NCBI RefSeq assembly: GCF_963678975.1
Contig: NC_089280.1
Location: forward strand, 20,979,868 to 21,043,867
DNA length: 64,000 bases
Reading direction: 5' to 3'
Source: Dysidea avara
Lineage: Eukaryota > Porifera > Demospongiae > Dictyoceratida > Dysideidae
Numbering within the stretch: position 1 is the first letter of the stretch; the number at the start of each line of letters is the position of its first letter. Below, one piece after another: positions 1 to 40,144 of the stretch. The notes under the pieces are model-generated. The model worked only from the letters and a program-made list of their open reading frames with translations. It was not told where the DNA came from and ran no database searches. The position numbers and the translations under genes are program-made.

Positions 1-27817
<27,817 letters not shown>

Positions 27818-30565
27818 GCTTAACGAAAATAGCTGGTCTGCTACAAGGATCACTCATCGAGCTTTTATTTTGACTGAACACGTAACGTCACGATTTGATC
27901 ACGTGCTAAGCAAAAGAAGCACTAATCGACCCAAGATTCCAATGCGTCAACACTTCCGTCGTGAGATGGTGACAAGTACAGTGTACTGTATGACTGTGTG
28001 TGTTACGTTATTGTACACTGTATGTCAGTGCAGGAGTAATGAACTTCTGGTCAGTGAGTATTCGGTTGTAATATTCGCGCACCGTGCGCCCCCTGCCCCT
28101 GTGATTTTGTTCTCGACTTTGTTAGCCGCACTGTTGTTATAAGCAGTTTTACTACACGTACTCTTAGCTATACATACAGTATAATATATGTGCATAGTCT
28201 ACTGACGAACAGTCAACAGATAAGTGCAAAGCTCGTAGCTAGCTACAAACGTATTTCTACATAATCCATAATTTTATCACCTCTAAGGGCTCTTGCTTCA
28301 TGTGATTCAGTGACAGTTTTACAGATTAGTCTCTGTCAATGAGCATTTATTTTTACGTTATGAAATAGACTAGCTATACTTACATGGGATTTTTGAACTC
28401 ACACAATCATGTACTACCACAAAAGGTGCACTTTAGCACTAACGTATTATCATGATAGCAAGTTTCATTGTGATTTCAATGATTATTTAATTACAAGCCA
28501 CTGCTGAACTGAAGTATCTCAGACACTACAAACCTAAGCACCATCTCTTAGACAGAGCATTTTGGTTTGACTGTGCTAGATTTTTGGCTTGCATTAATTT
28601 TTGTTTTAACCACTCTACACCTACATAGTCTTGTAGTACTACTTACAGCACCAAACAAAATTTGATACTTTGTGCATCCAATCATGCAATACAAAGTGTT
28701 TCTTACTTAGTAAAGTACAATTGTGTTTACTATAGGTAGCGCTATCTATTCTCAAAACCCAAAGCAACATGATATTTCTTATTAGTGAATACTATCCCAC
28801 ATTGGGGAGCTATGTAATCATAAACTTTTAATGTACTATTGTGCATACATGTTTACTGCAACAGTGGTATCAAAGTATTTCACTAGTGTAAGATCATAAC
28901 AATATTCATATCACCTGGGGAATACCAGCACTACATGTTTTCCCATACTAATAATAATGTTCAAGAAGTATAGCAGTGTTTTTGTACTACATAAAATGTT
29001 GTCACGCACGTCACAACCTGGGTAACATGGGCAAGAAAGAAGGAGGGGAGCTCAGCATCATATATCTTCACTAGTATAACAATATCTGGCTCATGTACTG
29101 GTATACTTGCACCTTCTAATGTAAACCATAAGTCATGTGGACATTAATTATTATTGAAAAATGGTAATGTGGCAAGTCTTAGGAATCTGTCTTACGTACC
29201 TTTTTAATTGAACTTTTGGCCACACGAACATGCTTTCCGAGAACACCAAAATTTACAACTTTATATGCCTGCGTATCTTCATGGTAAATCCTTCATATGT
29301 GTATGGGATATTGTCTAACTTGGATTAAGACATCTTAATTATCTTTAAACAATGAGTCGACTATCAGGTGTTATCACAAAATAGTTCTGTTATTTTGAAA
29401 GCACTTAAGATAGTAGGCATAGTTTAAATAAACTAAGTTCAACAAATAGTTGATTATTTAATGCTGAAGTCAGCAGAATGCAATGCATTTTAGTAAAACC
29501 TGCATGATTATTTTTTCAGCCACAAGACAATGAGAATTTTGCACAGTAAAAGGCACTGGCCGCTTTGTTGCTAGGTAGCAGGGAAAGCATAGGCTTTTGG
29601 CTTATTGTTATTTGTTAACTAGAACAATAAGCATAGCATGTCAGATGGTGTATCCAAAAGTGTCATTTGAGGTTTTTGAAGTATTCATTGCTTTGACCTG
29701 TGAACTGTAAGACATGTTTATCTGACCTGCTATAAGGCCTGTTTATTGTATTAGATTTTTCCTCATTTAAATCAGTTTTGTATTCCTCACTGTCTTGGTA
29801 TTGTGGGTATTCTAGATCTGATATGCTCTAACAGAACATTCAGAGTATTGTAAAGAAAAGACTATATAGTACAATGTAGTGGTCATGCTTCTTAAATTAC
29901 TTTTAGATTGATCATGTTAAATGCTTCCTAAAAATAATTATTGTTTTAGCAAATTCAACTTCTACTATTTGCTTCTGAATAAGAATATTCAATTGTGAAA
30001 CATAATTGTTAGTGAAATTTACTCACAGCTATAGACCATACGATCAGTCCCCGGCAGAGCGGAACTCCTAAATGTAATCTGCTGGAAAGGAGTGGCCCTT
30101 GCATGTGTAAAGCAGCTGTTCTTCTACTTTAAAGTTGGAAATCGGTCAGGAATTTTTCTAGAACTGTCCCTGCTATCCAGTCATTTTATTAGTAATTGAG
30201 ACATATTTCCCAACTTGGTTTTTGACTACTTTAATTGTGTTCTCAAGCTTTGTCATTACCAGAAAAATGAGACCACCAAAGGCAGGTGGTATTAACAATT
30301 CAATAATGCTATATACAATGACATAACATATTGTGTTTTCACATAATGTGGTTTGGTTGTATGGTGTTGACATATGATGTAATAATGATATACTCATTGT
30401 TCCCTAAATTACAGACTTTACAAATCAATTCTACTGCTCCCTTTGTATGTAGCTTTTCAGAAATGAAAATACACAATTGGTTAAATTTCTAAAGAATGTA
30501 CACATAAGCAATGCATGCACTGTCACTTTTACACATTACATAGTACTAGCTGTATGAACATGTTT
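27818..30565. other. Intergenic region between genes A and B
   Basis: Contains the upstream region of gene A (minus strand) and the downstream region of gene B. No TATA box or other promoter element could be called. A minus-strand AATAAA at about 30183..30188 is a possible distal poly(A) signal for gene B, some 380 bases past its stop. No gene was found. Confidence 0.5.
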
Positions 30566-31449
30566 TTAAAGTCCACACGTGTCGGAATCAAATACAGAAT
30601 ATATGAAGTCATTGCTGAACAAACTGCTAACTTCATAATCTTGATAAGAACCTTGTAAAACTGAATCATTAGGATCATCAAATTCACCAGAAGGGCCTCC
30701 CTGTCTGTTTCCAACATAAAGGCAAGGTGACAAGGATAAATCCCAAACTCTTTCATAGAACATGCCAACGAAGGCACGAGACTCTCCATTGCTGGTAGTA
30801 ACGTTAACAGTGTAATGTGGCCTGGCTGGTGGATCAAGTGGAAAGTTGTCTACATCAATTGGAACATTCCAAAACTGACCTGTAGTCAAGTTAAATAAAG
30901 GACATGCTTAAAGTTATTGTTAGAACTTACCAACTAATCCATGTGAGGTTGGCTGAAGATTCACTCCTCTTGCAATTACAAATTTGCTCATCATTTGACC
31001 TTGTACATTTTGACAGATAAACCACAACACTAAATCCACATTGCCACAGTTGGGGATGGCAATGCGAACTCTGTTGGTACGTCGGTAAACCCTGATTCCG
31101 GCTTTAACATATGATCCTCTGGTAGGTAAAGAATCTCCATCAACGATTGCTGAACAACCATCTTCAAGCCTAGCCTCTATTCTATGGCATACTCCATCTT
31201 GATCTATAGCTGTTATACCAATTGCACCAATGATATTTCCAGCCATAGGATTATCCATGGGGATATACAAGGCATTTACTGATGTACATCTATCAGAAAC
31301 TAAATTGAAACTACTGCCAGCTATGCCGTGAATTTCATAACAAAGATTTGCTCCCTCAAACTCAGGATTTTCATCTATTAGTTGTTGACTGACATGAATG
31401 GGTACCTTAAACAAGGGATCTCCAATGATTGTGTCATTAGCATTCATGC
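30566..31449 (-). CDS. Gene B: C-terminal ITIH-like domain (two exons)
   Basis: Exon 30931..31449 (519 nt) starts with GDPLFKVPIHV, then LCYEIHGIAGSSFNLVSD, and ends PTSHGLVG; the last exon 30566..30879 starts GQFWNVP and ends at a stop after SDTCGL. The succession DPxF ... LC(F/Y)xIxGxxGxxxxLxSD ... THGLLGQF ... DY matches what I recall of the ITI heavy-chain C-terminal family (PF06668). In ITIH proteins the DPHF aspartate is the attachment point to chondroitin sulfate. Its presence here is an observation; the function is inference. A sponge-specific domain such as the aggregation-factor Wreath domain is the alternative. Confidence 0.68.
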
Positions 31450-34400
31450 CTACATAAAAATTACATTTCTTTAATGATATGAAATGCACACTAATATACG
31501 TATGTACATGTTCTGTGCAGTGTCTCACTTACCGCATTCTTTACGTGCTTCATCTCTCAAAAACATGTCAAGAGGTAGAGACCTCCAACTGTTAGTAAAT
31601 TGTTCAATATCACTTGTGCTTGTTAAGTCTGCTACGGTCATACGATCAGCATATAAGAGGACCCCGTATCTTCCACAAAGGCCACATAGGTCACCGCTGA
31701 GTCTTCCTGAAGATGTTTCGATTTCAAGATCAGATGATGTTCGTGTTACTTTAACACCAAGGCTACGCAGGTCAACAACTGTTTCTCCACTATTTTGTGT
31801 GATGAATATTTGGTTAGCATATTCTATAGTTAAGCCAGTTTGACCAATAGGGTTACCCAGTCCCATAGCAGTAACAGTAAGGTCTTCAAGAATTACAATC
31901 TTTGATTCGTTGTATTTTATTCCAACTCTGGCCAAAAGCAGAGTGTCTTCAGAGTAATCCACGTTAATTGTGAATTCATCAGAATCCATACAAGTAGTCA
32001 CTATGGTGTGCTCACACACATCTCTGAGCTGATATGATCCAGTTATGCTGAATGGGAAAATGTTCTGATTCTCCATTCGACACACCCTATCCACTGCAGA
32101 AACAATTTTTCAATTATGCCAATAGTGTATAGCTATCGAAACACGAAAGTCAATTAAAGGAAAACTGTTTTATAGTGTCAGATTACCAAACTAAATAGAA
32201 TAGAGCAGCAAAGGAAAAATAATTCTCAGTGTTTGTGCTTTCTTCTACAAGTCAAAAGAAATATGAGTTGAATTGTACTGTAATCACTTAACATATGCAT
32301 GACCCAATAATTAACGGTTCAGCTGTACTCTGAAATATCAAGCAGTACGGTAGTACTACTGTTTAATAAGTTCCCCCTAGCACCCATCAAAATGCTGCTG
32401 TATAAAAACCATCATAGAATTATCATACATGACGAGAAAAGCACTTTTATGGGCAAATTAATCTTACCAATATTGAATTTTTTTAAATTGATTTTTGGTC
32501 TTCCTACCTGCCAGCCTGACACAAGACTAGAGTCCAAAAGAACAGCACACAGCCACCATTTCATTCCACAAGGACAAACCCACATGTGACATGTGCCTGT
32601 TCAGGTTCCAACAAGTGTCTGCTTTCCGTGCTTTGCCTTCCCTTTATCATCAATTACATGGTCTTCTTCTAATGAAGGCATTACTTCTCTGTATTGATAT
32701 CTTCTTAGAAGAACATGTTTAGATACCACTAAACTATTTGAAGCAAATTTAATCTCACTCAAATAAACAGCATTATCAAGATACTCTAATAAAGCAGTCA
32801 CAGCCACACTTGTGTATCATAGCTATACTATATAACATAGCTATACTATAGCTATGTTATATAGTATAGCTATACTATAGTAGCTATAGTAGCTACTATA
32901 GCTACTATAGCTACAGTAGCTACTATAGCTACTATATAACATAGCTATACTATACTATATATAGTATAGCTATGTATCATAGCTATACTATATAACAAAG
33001 ATTAATCAACTAGTGTGATTAAAAATTAAACGAGGGTTCCACAGTGATAAAAAGCAGATAAGATACATGAATGATGGTAGCTATTACAACATAGCTATGT
33101 GGGAAAACCCCCACTTTGATTAATGTAGGGATTATCTCATAAGTTATGTATTGTTGTAATAACTACCATTGTTCATATCTCTTGTTTCATTACATTTAAT
33201 TGGCTGGAATTTTTTAATTGCACTAGTTTTGTTTAAATACTAACAATGAATAACTTACCATCATCATCAGTAATACATACAACTGCCCTATCTGGGTCAG
33301 TGACACCAACATCTCCAGATGCTGGCACCACTGTAACAGTAAAGTTTTCTACAGCCTCTGCAATCACATCATTGACTATGTCAATTTCAAAGCATTTCAT
33401 TGTTTCATCTGGTTGGAATGTGATCATAAAATTAGACACAGCCGTGTAGTCAGATGGAGCTATGTAAAAAAATATATAGTTTTAAATTTATGCTGCCAGT
33501 AGTAAAATCATACCAGTAGCTCTGACATTGCTTGAAGAAACGGCAACAGTCACAGCATTGGAAACATCACCCAATTTCTCAAGACACAACTCTACTGGCC
33601 CATCTCCTTCTGTTACAAAGTACTTCACTCTCTTAAACGCCACCCGTACTCCTACAAAAAAAATCATGAAGTAGCTAAGGTTTTACTTTTGGTACCAGGC
33701 AACTTACCATCATTGTCATTGATTATAATAGGAACTTCATCATCAGGTGTCTCTTCAGGATCTCCTGAAGTTAGCTTACCAGTGAACTCTTCTGGTGGCT
33801 CAATATCTTCATCGTCAACTAACGGTACCTCAATGCATTGTATGTTGTCTTCACCATTGCTGCCACGATCGTATGTGATTGTTGCAGAATATCTTGTAAA
33901 ATCATCAACCACTGTAGTGAAACACGTAGTGCATAAGTTTAGTAGAGGTGTAGCAGCACATATAATCAGCTGGTAATTTTAGTAGTGTAAAAGCCATTCA
34001 ATATAGCAGTCATATTTTTAATAATACAAAATGCATGACTCTTTCATCTACTGTATAGCTGGTAATTTTCATCATCAAAGGACAGAACTTTCACGACTTT
34101 TGCGAGTAATGATAGCTTTGTAAAAGATAATTGTGAAATGTTTGAGGCTATTGTAAAAACGTTTTCTAGACTTTCGTGAATTAAAGAATGCAAAAATTGG
34201 ATTTTACACAGTTTCACAAAGTTTCATCCCTCAAGTATTTCTGGCTATACAGTATATAGACAGCACTAACCCGTAGCAGGATTGTCAACTGTAGATGAAG
34301 AAATAATTGATGTGAATGTTACACTGACAGGGATTTCATTTCTGCCAACTTTTTCCACGCACACCATTGCCATACGGTCAGTCTCATTTCCAATGAATTC

Positions 34401-37400
34401 AGGTTCGGTGAACTTAAATATCACCTCTATACAAAAAAAAACACAAGCTATGTAACTTTCCATAGCATTATTATGGGAACATACTGTCATTATCCCGAAT
34501 ACAAACACTTATGACTATTGGGGTTCCACCAACACTTGGTACAGCAGATATTTCAAATGTTTCATTATCCTCAGTGATGTCATCCTCCAGAATTGGAATT
34601 TCAAAGCAAGCCATAGCTTGATTTGCTGCAAACATGACTAGCACAGTACCCATATCAAAATCTGCTCTTTCTGTGTGTGTAAAAATAGTATGCAGCATGA
34701 ATAAGGAATCTTTTCACACTTACCAGTAGCAGATATACTGGTGTAATCTATTGAGACTTGTAATGGAAATCGCGTGCTCCCAGTTCTGCGCATGCAAATG
34801 ATTGCTACTCCTTGTCCTTCATCTACTTTAACACTACTATCATTAGTATATTGTATACCTAAAATGAAAAGGATATATTCAAATTATAAAATTATGTTGG
34901 TAATAACCTTCGTCGTCTGTGATTTTCCCAATAGCAGCTGATGGGCTACCTAAATTTACACCAACACTTTGTGAAGCAGCAAGAATACTTAGAGAGATAT
35001 TAAATGTCTCAGTTTGCTCAAGTACTTCATCATTAGTGATAGGAACAGACACACTCGCTTCTGTGTCACTTGGACCGAATGTAGCCATCAGTGTATTTGG
35101 ATTAAAGTCACTGCTGCTTGCACTGTCAGGTGTAAACGATACTGTAACAGTGTATTGTGTCCCAGCTGACATAGATGATTCCAGCACAATTGTCATGGAT
35201 CTATCACTTTCGTTTGCACAATATAGCATTTCCTTAAACCTTACATTTAGGCCTAGATAGAATATGATATAATGATTAAAATGATCTGTTTATTGTATTA
35301 ACTTACTGTCATTGTCATTAATGATCACCGTAGTTACATTTGGGGTGCCTTCTTTTACACCAATGTCACTAGCCGGATCTGGAACACTTAGTTCAACAAT
35401 GAATCGTTCAGTGCTTTCAAGTATGTCATCATCATTAATTGGGATATTAATGAATTGCATTGTATCAGTAGCTCCAAATGTGACAGTAGTAGTGACAGGT
35501 GTAAAATCATCGACTAGCATATATCACACCATCACAATATTTGATTCCTTGTATTTAGAAATGCTAACCTGTAGCTGTTCCAGTGATTGTCCTAATGTTT
35601 ATGGTGAAGGAAACACCAGCAGGTCTATTAACTTGAATACCAACCACAGCATTCCCCACACCTTCGCTGACTGGATACATTATTTCCTTGAAACTAACTT
35701 CAACCACTATGGAAAAGGAAACAATTCAGTATATTTTTAGTTAAAGAATGCTGCATTTCCTTACTGTCATCGTCTAAAATAGATACCGGAGCCTGGGTCC
35801 TGTCTCCACGTGTTACACCAGTGTTGATAGTAGTTGGGGGTAAGGTAAGTATAGTAATAAAACGTTCAGTATTCTCAAGGATTGTATCCGGGTTAGTATC
35901 AATTTCTGTACATTGTATCACATCAGTAGGATTAAATGTCACAGTTTTTGGGGTTGGATCATAATCACGGTTTGCTGCAAAAGATAATGAAAAGTAATAT
36001 TATTAGTTTATAAATATACTAAAGACTTACGATTTGCTTCAATGGGACTAGTGACCACTGGTGTAATAGTGACATCAAATGCTACTGGCGCTGACCCATT
36101 CTTTACTACGCATACTCTTCTTACAGTATTTCCCTCTATCACTGAAAAGCTTTCATTGGCAAGTTCAACAGTAACCACTGCAAGGGAGATGATATGCAAA
36201 TCTGTGTATAAAATCTGGATATGTCTTACCAACACACGATGGCAAAGATTCTGACCATTCTCCATTTTGTTGACATTCCCTTCGATCAGCTCCAACAAGA
36301 ACATAACCTACATTACAAGTGTGACCCACTACTTCTCCAACACTGAAGTCACTTCCCATAGTATTTCCATTACTAGGCCGACCAGGATTAGGACATACAT
36401 CAACTATAAGACATTGCAATGTGTAACTATGTACATTTTAAATTGACACTCTTACTTATACAAGATGGAAGATTTCCAGTCTGCCAAACAGGACCTTCAG
36501 TTTCTGATAATACACAGGTTTGTGTTCTAGTGCCATTTAGTCGATATCCAGAATTACAAGTGTACGTGACTACACTGTCTTCCATCAAGCCATCTGTAAA
36601 GCTCCTTCCTCCATTAACTGGTGTTCCTGGATCCACACACACAACTACAAAAAATACATGTGTACAAATCACTGTTGATTTTGGTATACATACATTTTTC
36701 AGGGCAGACAGTGGTTGCAGGAAAGCAAAATAGTTCAGTTGATCTGCTGAATCTGGTTCCGTGGCTTTCGATTACTCTAGAATTAATATCGACGCTACCT
36801 CCCCACGCATATAAGAAGTAGCGACACAGATCTAATGTAACATCTTGCTGAATGTCATTCGTAATCTTGCCACGAGAGAAAGTTACTGTGGTGAATCCGT
36901 TGGCAAAAGAGGCTGAAGCATCATCAACGTTTTGCACTGTATCTATCACTGGACTTGATTCCCGGTCCTCTGCATACCTTTAAAGTACAATCAACTAATT
37001 CACCTGGTAGTGCATATCACAAAAAAAGACTATACCTGTCATCCACAAAGAAGCTACTACCACTGACAGCACCTACTATATTGTCACTACTTGGCTATAA
37101 AAATAAATGATGCATGTATATTGATGAGTTAGTTAATAAAATTTTTAACCTTTAGGCTATTTGTAGAAAATCCTATGCCAACCCATCCTTGAGTTTGAGC
37201 TGATAATCTAAACACAACTCTGTCACCTCTAGTTCTCCAGTTCACAGAGTACTGGCCATTAATGTTTTCTCCTCCGAAACATGCAGCTATGTATGTATAT
37301 ATATATATATATATGTGTGTGTGTACTAGCATCATGATTGTAAGTTTTTAACTTTACCAAATGCTCTGGTAAGATCAGTGTCTATGCCAATGGCCATAGA

Positions 37401-40144
37401 AATGGGGCCAACAACATCAGTTGCAAATTCTCTTCTGTCTACAGTTCCATTGGCTTCAATGAACAGAGTGTACCTTCCACTAACTAGATTTTGAAAGACC
37501 TGGCCATCAACACCTTTAAAATTTGTATATGAGTTCATGTCCAATCAAATATGTGTAACTTACAATCAACAAATTCTCTGTCATTCAATTTGCACCTGTA
37601 TGTGGCACTTTTTGAAGATCGAATTTGAACAGCTATCTCCCCAACACCAGTCACTTGCAATTCACCCTCAACAAGCAAAACTAAAAATAGTCCTTGTATG
37701 TTGACTATGTACATATTTTATTGCATTTCCATACCTTGTGTAGTGCAAGTCAAGCTTTGGGGTGTTTCCTTGACAGTAGTATCAGCTATTACCGTCACTG
37801 GTATTGAATCAGATATGCCGATATTTGTAAAATTGTGTGGGCTTTCACCTGTTATATCAGTTAGGTACACAATGCTTTGCAAAAAGAGATTATTCTTACA
37901 GTCTATCGGTGGTCCGTTATTAATTCCACATCTAAATACAGCAGGTTGGTTCGCTGTCAAAAACACCTGGACAGTCCTCCCATTGATTCTATCTCCATGC
38001 ACAATAGCATAGCATTCTAGTTCTAAATCTCCCTCTGTACAGAGCAATAAATATGTGAGTAAGTGTAATTTGCTATAATAGATTACCATCATCGTCATCT
38101 ATTTCAATTAATCGCTGTCCAACACTGCCTATTCTCACAGTCTCTTGAAATTGTGGAGGAATGACTATTCTAATCCCAGCAAATTCTGTCCCTTCTATTA
38201 TACTATCATCAATAGAATTAACAATAACAACTTCATTAGCTCTTTCAGTCGGTAAAAACTCAACAGTTTGATTTATTGACTGGTAATCACTGTCAGCTAT
38301 AGAAAGACAAAGTGTATTATAGTGACAGAAATGTTTACTTTTCTTGACCTGTTGCATTAATGTCGAATGTTTCTACAATGAATGAAATTGGTATCTCGAT
38401 ATCTGGCGTCGTCAGTGCCAGCCTAATTCGGGCACCTGCTCTTGTTCGTCGACCAGTCTCTTCAAGTAGTAAATTGACATTTCTATCAAACTCAACAAGT
38501 GCAACTAAAAAGAATATATAGTAGTCATTTTGTAAAGTTTTCTGTGAGTCTTACTGTCATCATTAACTATGATCACTTCAGCTCTATCTCTGGGACCAAG
38601 TATACCACCAGCACTTACAGCTGCTTGTGTTAACTCCAGCTGTAGCGAGTATGTTTCATTTGCTTCAAGGATACTATCATCTGTCACTGATATTTGTACA
38701 GTTTTTTCATTAGGATCTCCGGGAGAAAATACCACTATCTGTCGTCCAATGTCATAATCACTCGCTCCTGCAATGTGTAAAACAAATGTATGAACTAACC
38801 ACGATTAACTTGATACTCACCAGCAGTTCCTGGTTCAGGATGTATGATCACTGTAATATCTCTTAGAGGTTCTCCTTCCTTCACCAGGGTAACAGTATAG
38901 ACCTCTTCACCTTCCACTACTGAATAACTAATGTTTTTAAACTGGATGGTAACAGCTAAGGTGGTTTAGTGCAAGTAAAAAAGGTTGAAGTTCATATACG
39001 ATTTCACCTTGAAAAACTTCAAATGCCCTGGTAGCTGATCCCCTTATTACACCATCAATGACAACAACAAATTCAATTGTATGAGATCCAATAGATAATG
39101 TACTAGTATCAATTGTATTTGGACCTGTTAGTTAAATTGTGCACAAATTAAGTTTTTATCCAGCATTATGGCAACTTACATGGATCTAATAGTGGCCCTC
39201 CATCAATTCGACACTGAACAGAAAAACTTTCACTTGTTGAGTAAGCGAATGTAAGAGTATTCCCAGTGATATTTCGTGTTTCTAACATTCAGTTTAAGTG
39301 TGATATGACAATGAAAGACTATCTGTAGTGTACTTACGTGTTATGCTAGTAATTTGTACTACATTTTGTGGAACAGTAATAATACTAGTGATAGATACAT
39401 TTCTTCCATCAATACTGCTTGTTGCAAAAACCGTGAGAGTGTGCTGACCACTTGACACTCTTGTGTAATTAAACCCTTCAAAACCTATACAGCACAAGTT
39501 TGGTGTAACTAGTTAATAAAATTTTCAAATGTTGTACTTACATGGTACGAAGCCTTGACTATCTAGTTGACACTGAAAGGTGGCACTTTCACTGGAAGTT
39601 AATGTTGCTAGTGTAAGGAATGTCCCTCGAGATACCCATTGAGCAGAAACATTGAAAATTCTTAATGGACCAAGAATTAATGGTGCACCATTTGGAACTG
39701 TTCTCACAGTGACATTGTGTTCACCAACTGGAACACCAGTAAATGTAAAACCATTAGAACCTGCAGCAGAAACACTACAATAACACATATAAATCATTTT
39801 ACTGAGTTCTCACATGGGACAAATGGGCCATTATCCAATCGACACTCAAAGTCCAGGTTTGCAGGAGCTGTAATACTTACAGTGATTGTAGTCCCGGCAT
39901 ATCTTGCACTTGCACTGAATGATTGTCCTCTGCATCCAGCAATCAGTGTAATAATAATTGCTGCATATAGAATATATTTATATTCATTTTAGATGTAACA
40001 GGTGCTAAATATATAGCATAAAAGATTGTGTTATAAATGCATTGAAAAATCCATAAAAGTAATTGTATATCACTCAGCTAAGATTTTGCCTTGGTAGACA
40101 AATTAAGTGAACTTACCTAAGCACACTACTTCTCTTACTCCCAT
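30566..40144 (-). CDS. Gene B: complete Calx-beta/DOMON/sushi/VWD/ITIH-like secreted protein
   Basis: About 33 exons, roughly 2,100 residues, start 40144, stop 30566..30568. Order: signal peptide, three module pairs, two Calx-beta, further modules, DOMON, two sushi, six Calx-beta, VWD and an ITIH-like C-terminal domain. It is the only one of the three complete paralogues with VWD and a long Calx-beta array. Calx-beta plus VWD is the domain pair of sponge aggregation factors, so this is the best aggregation-factor candidate in the window. That is inferred from domain content, not from sequence comparison. No transmembrane segment is visible, so a secreted, matrix-located protein is likely. Every splice junction checked keeps the frame (for example TGCG|GCATG between VWD and ITIH-like exons). 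Confidence 0.82.
31533..32093 (-). CDS. Gene B: VWD (von Willebrand type D) domain
   Basis: One 561-nt exon, symmetric in phase 1. It contains CEHTIVTTCMDSDEFTINVD, a VDLRSLGVKV strand and the motif LSGDLCGLCGRYG, the characteristic CGLCG of VWD domains. The usual opening GDPH is not seen; the exon opens DRVCRMENQNIFPF. VWD domains drive multimer formation in von Willebrand factor and mucins, and occur in sponge aggregation factors. Genes C and D have no VWD exon. Confidence 0.78.
32810..33000. repeat. GCTATA/TAGCTA palindromic repeat block
   Basis: About 190 bases built of interleaved TAGCTATACTATA, ACATAGCTATAC and GTAGCTACTATA words in both orientations. It can fold into many alternative hairpins. 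Confidence 0.75.
33044..33187. mobile_element. Imperfect inverted-repeat element (MITE-like)
   Basis: The left arm AGATACATGAATGATGGTAG, then CTATTACAACATA, is mirrored by the right arm TGTTGTAATAACTACCATTG, then TTCATATCTC, with mismatches. About 140 bases in all. No clear target duplication was identified. Confidence 0.5.
33258..36182 (-). CDS. Gene B: array of six Calx-beta domains
   Basis: Five domains are coded by exon pairs: about 36030..36180 with 35764..35978; 35568..35707 with 35307..35515; 34724..34860 with 34486..34680; 34270..34430 with 33707..33915; 33512..33655 with 33260..33455. One (34909..35255) is coded by a single exon without the usual internal intron. Typical core words are SVIEG, DYDP, ENTERF and acidic ends such as DDDG or NDND. 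A 355-bp intron without features separates 33915 and 34270. Confidence 0.82.
36230..36647 (-). CDS. Gene B: two sushi domains
   Basis: About 36456..36646 (VDPGTPVNGGRSFTDGLMED, the longer first sushi with an extra loop before its last Trp) and 36230..36402 (CPNPGRPSNGNTMGSDFSVG, WSESLPSC). The first one is orthologous by sequence to the first sushi of C and D. Confidence 0.85.
36694..37288 (-). CDS. Gene B: DOMON domain (three exons)
   Basis: Exons at about 37151..37288 (YSVNWRTRGDRVVFRLSAQT, then GWVGIGFS), 37037..37096 and 36694..36978 (TVTFSRGKITND, then LDLCRYFLYAWGGSVDINS, ending ATTVCPEK). Clear DOMON landmarks: WRT, GWVGIGFS, SFFVDDR and FLYAWG. Confidence 0.8.
37295..37325. repeat. 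TA/TG microsatellite
   Basis: A run of TA dinucleotides followed by TG dinucleotides in the intron between the DOMON N-terminal exon and the preceding module exon of gene B. Confidence 0.8.
37360..38036 (-). CDS. Gene B: modules between Calx-beta and DOMON
   Basis: Exons at about 37895..38035 (FRCGINNGPPIDC), 37734..37848 (GESPHNFTNIGISDSIPVTV), 37563..37682 (TYRCKLNDREFVDC) and 37360..37512 (VDGQVFQNLVSGRYTLFIEA). Same two half-module types as the N-terminus. Homologous exons stand in the same order in C (47319..48676) and D. Confidence 0.62.
38087..38962 (-). CDS. Gene B: two N-terminal Calx-beta domains
   Basis: Domain 1: about 38822..38960 (VTIQFKNISYSVVEGEEVYT) plus 38556..38770 (ending AEVIIVNDDS). 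Domain 2: about 38347..38505 plus 38087..38300 (ending RLIEIDDDDG). They correspond by position and sequence to the Calx-beta pairs in A, C and D. Confidence 0.8.
39009..39763 (-). CDS. Gene B: Ig-like two-Cys modules
   Basis: Exons at about 39542..39763 (GFTFTGVPVGEHNVTVRT, ending FQCQLDSQGFVPC), 39337..39485 (GFEGFNYTRVSSGQHTLTV), 39177..39285 (FSVQCRIDGGPLLDPC) and 39009..39125 (TSTLSIGSHTIEFVVVIDG). The pattern C.LD...F.PC followed by a G..(F/Y)..(V/L)..G.H...V strand resembles the Ig-like repeats common in large bacterial surface proteins (ECSLDG...C.SP...L..G.H.F.VRA). Confidence 0.62.
39816..40144 (-). CDS. Gene B exons 1-2: signal peptide and first module half
   Basis: Exon 1 is 40117..40144 (28 nt, phase 1, donor GTAAGT). 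Joined to exon 2 (about 39816..39968) it gives MGVREVVCLAIIITLIAGC, a clear signal peptide. Exon 2 goes on SFSASARYAGTTITVSITA and ends FECRLDNGPFVPC with the final Cys split. The start was chosen because the same 28-nt exon occurs in genes C and D (MGLRGYMFL, MGLREYLCF). Confidence 0.78.

Larger units (their letters stand above)
32094..33257. other. Gene B intron with repeats
   Basis: No exon found. It holds a copy of the ATACTCTAATA...CAGTCAC motif near 32780, the GCTATA-rich block and an inverted-repeat element, both listed separately. Confidence 0.6.
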
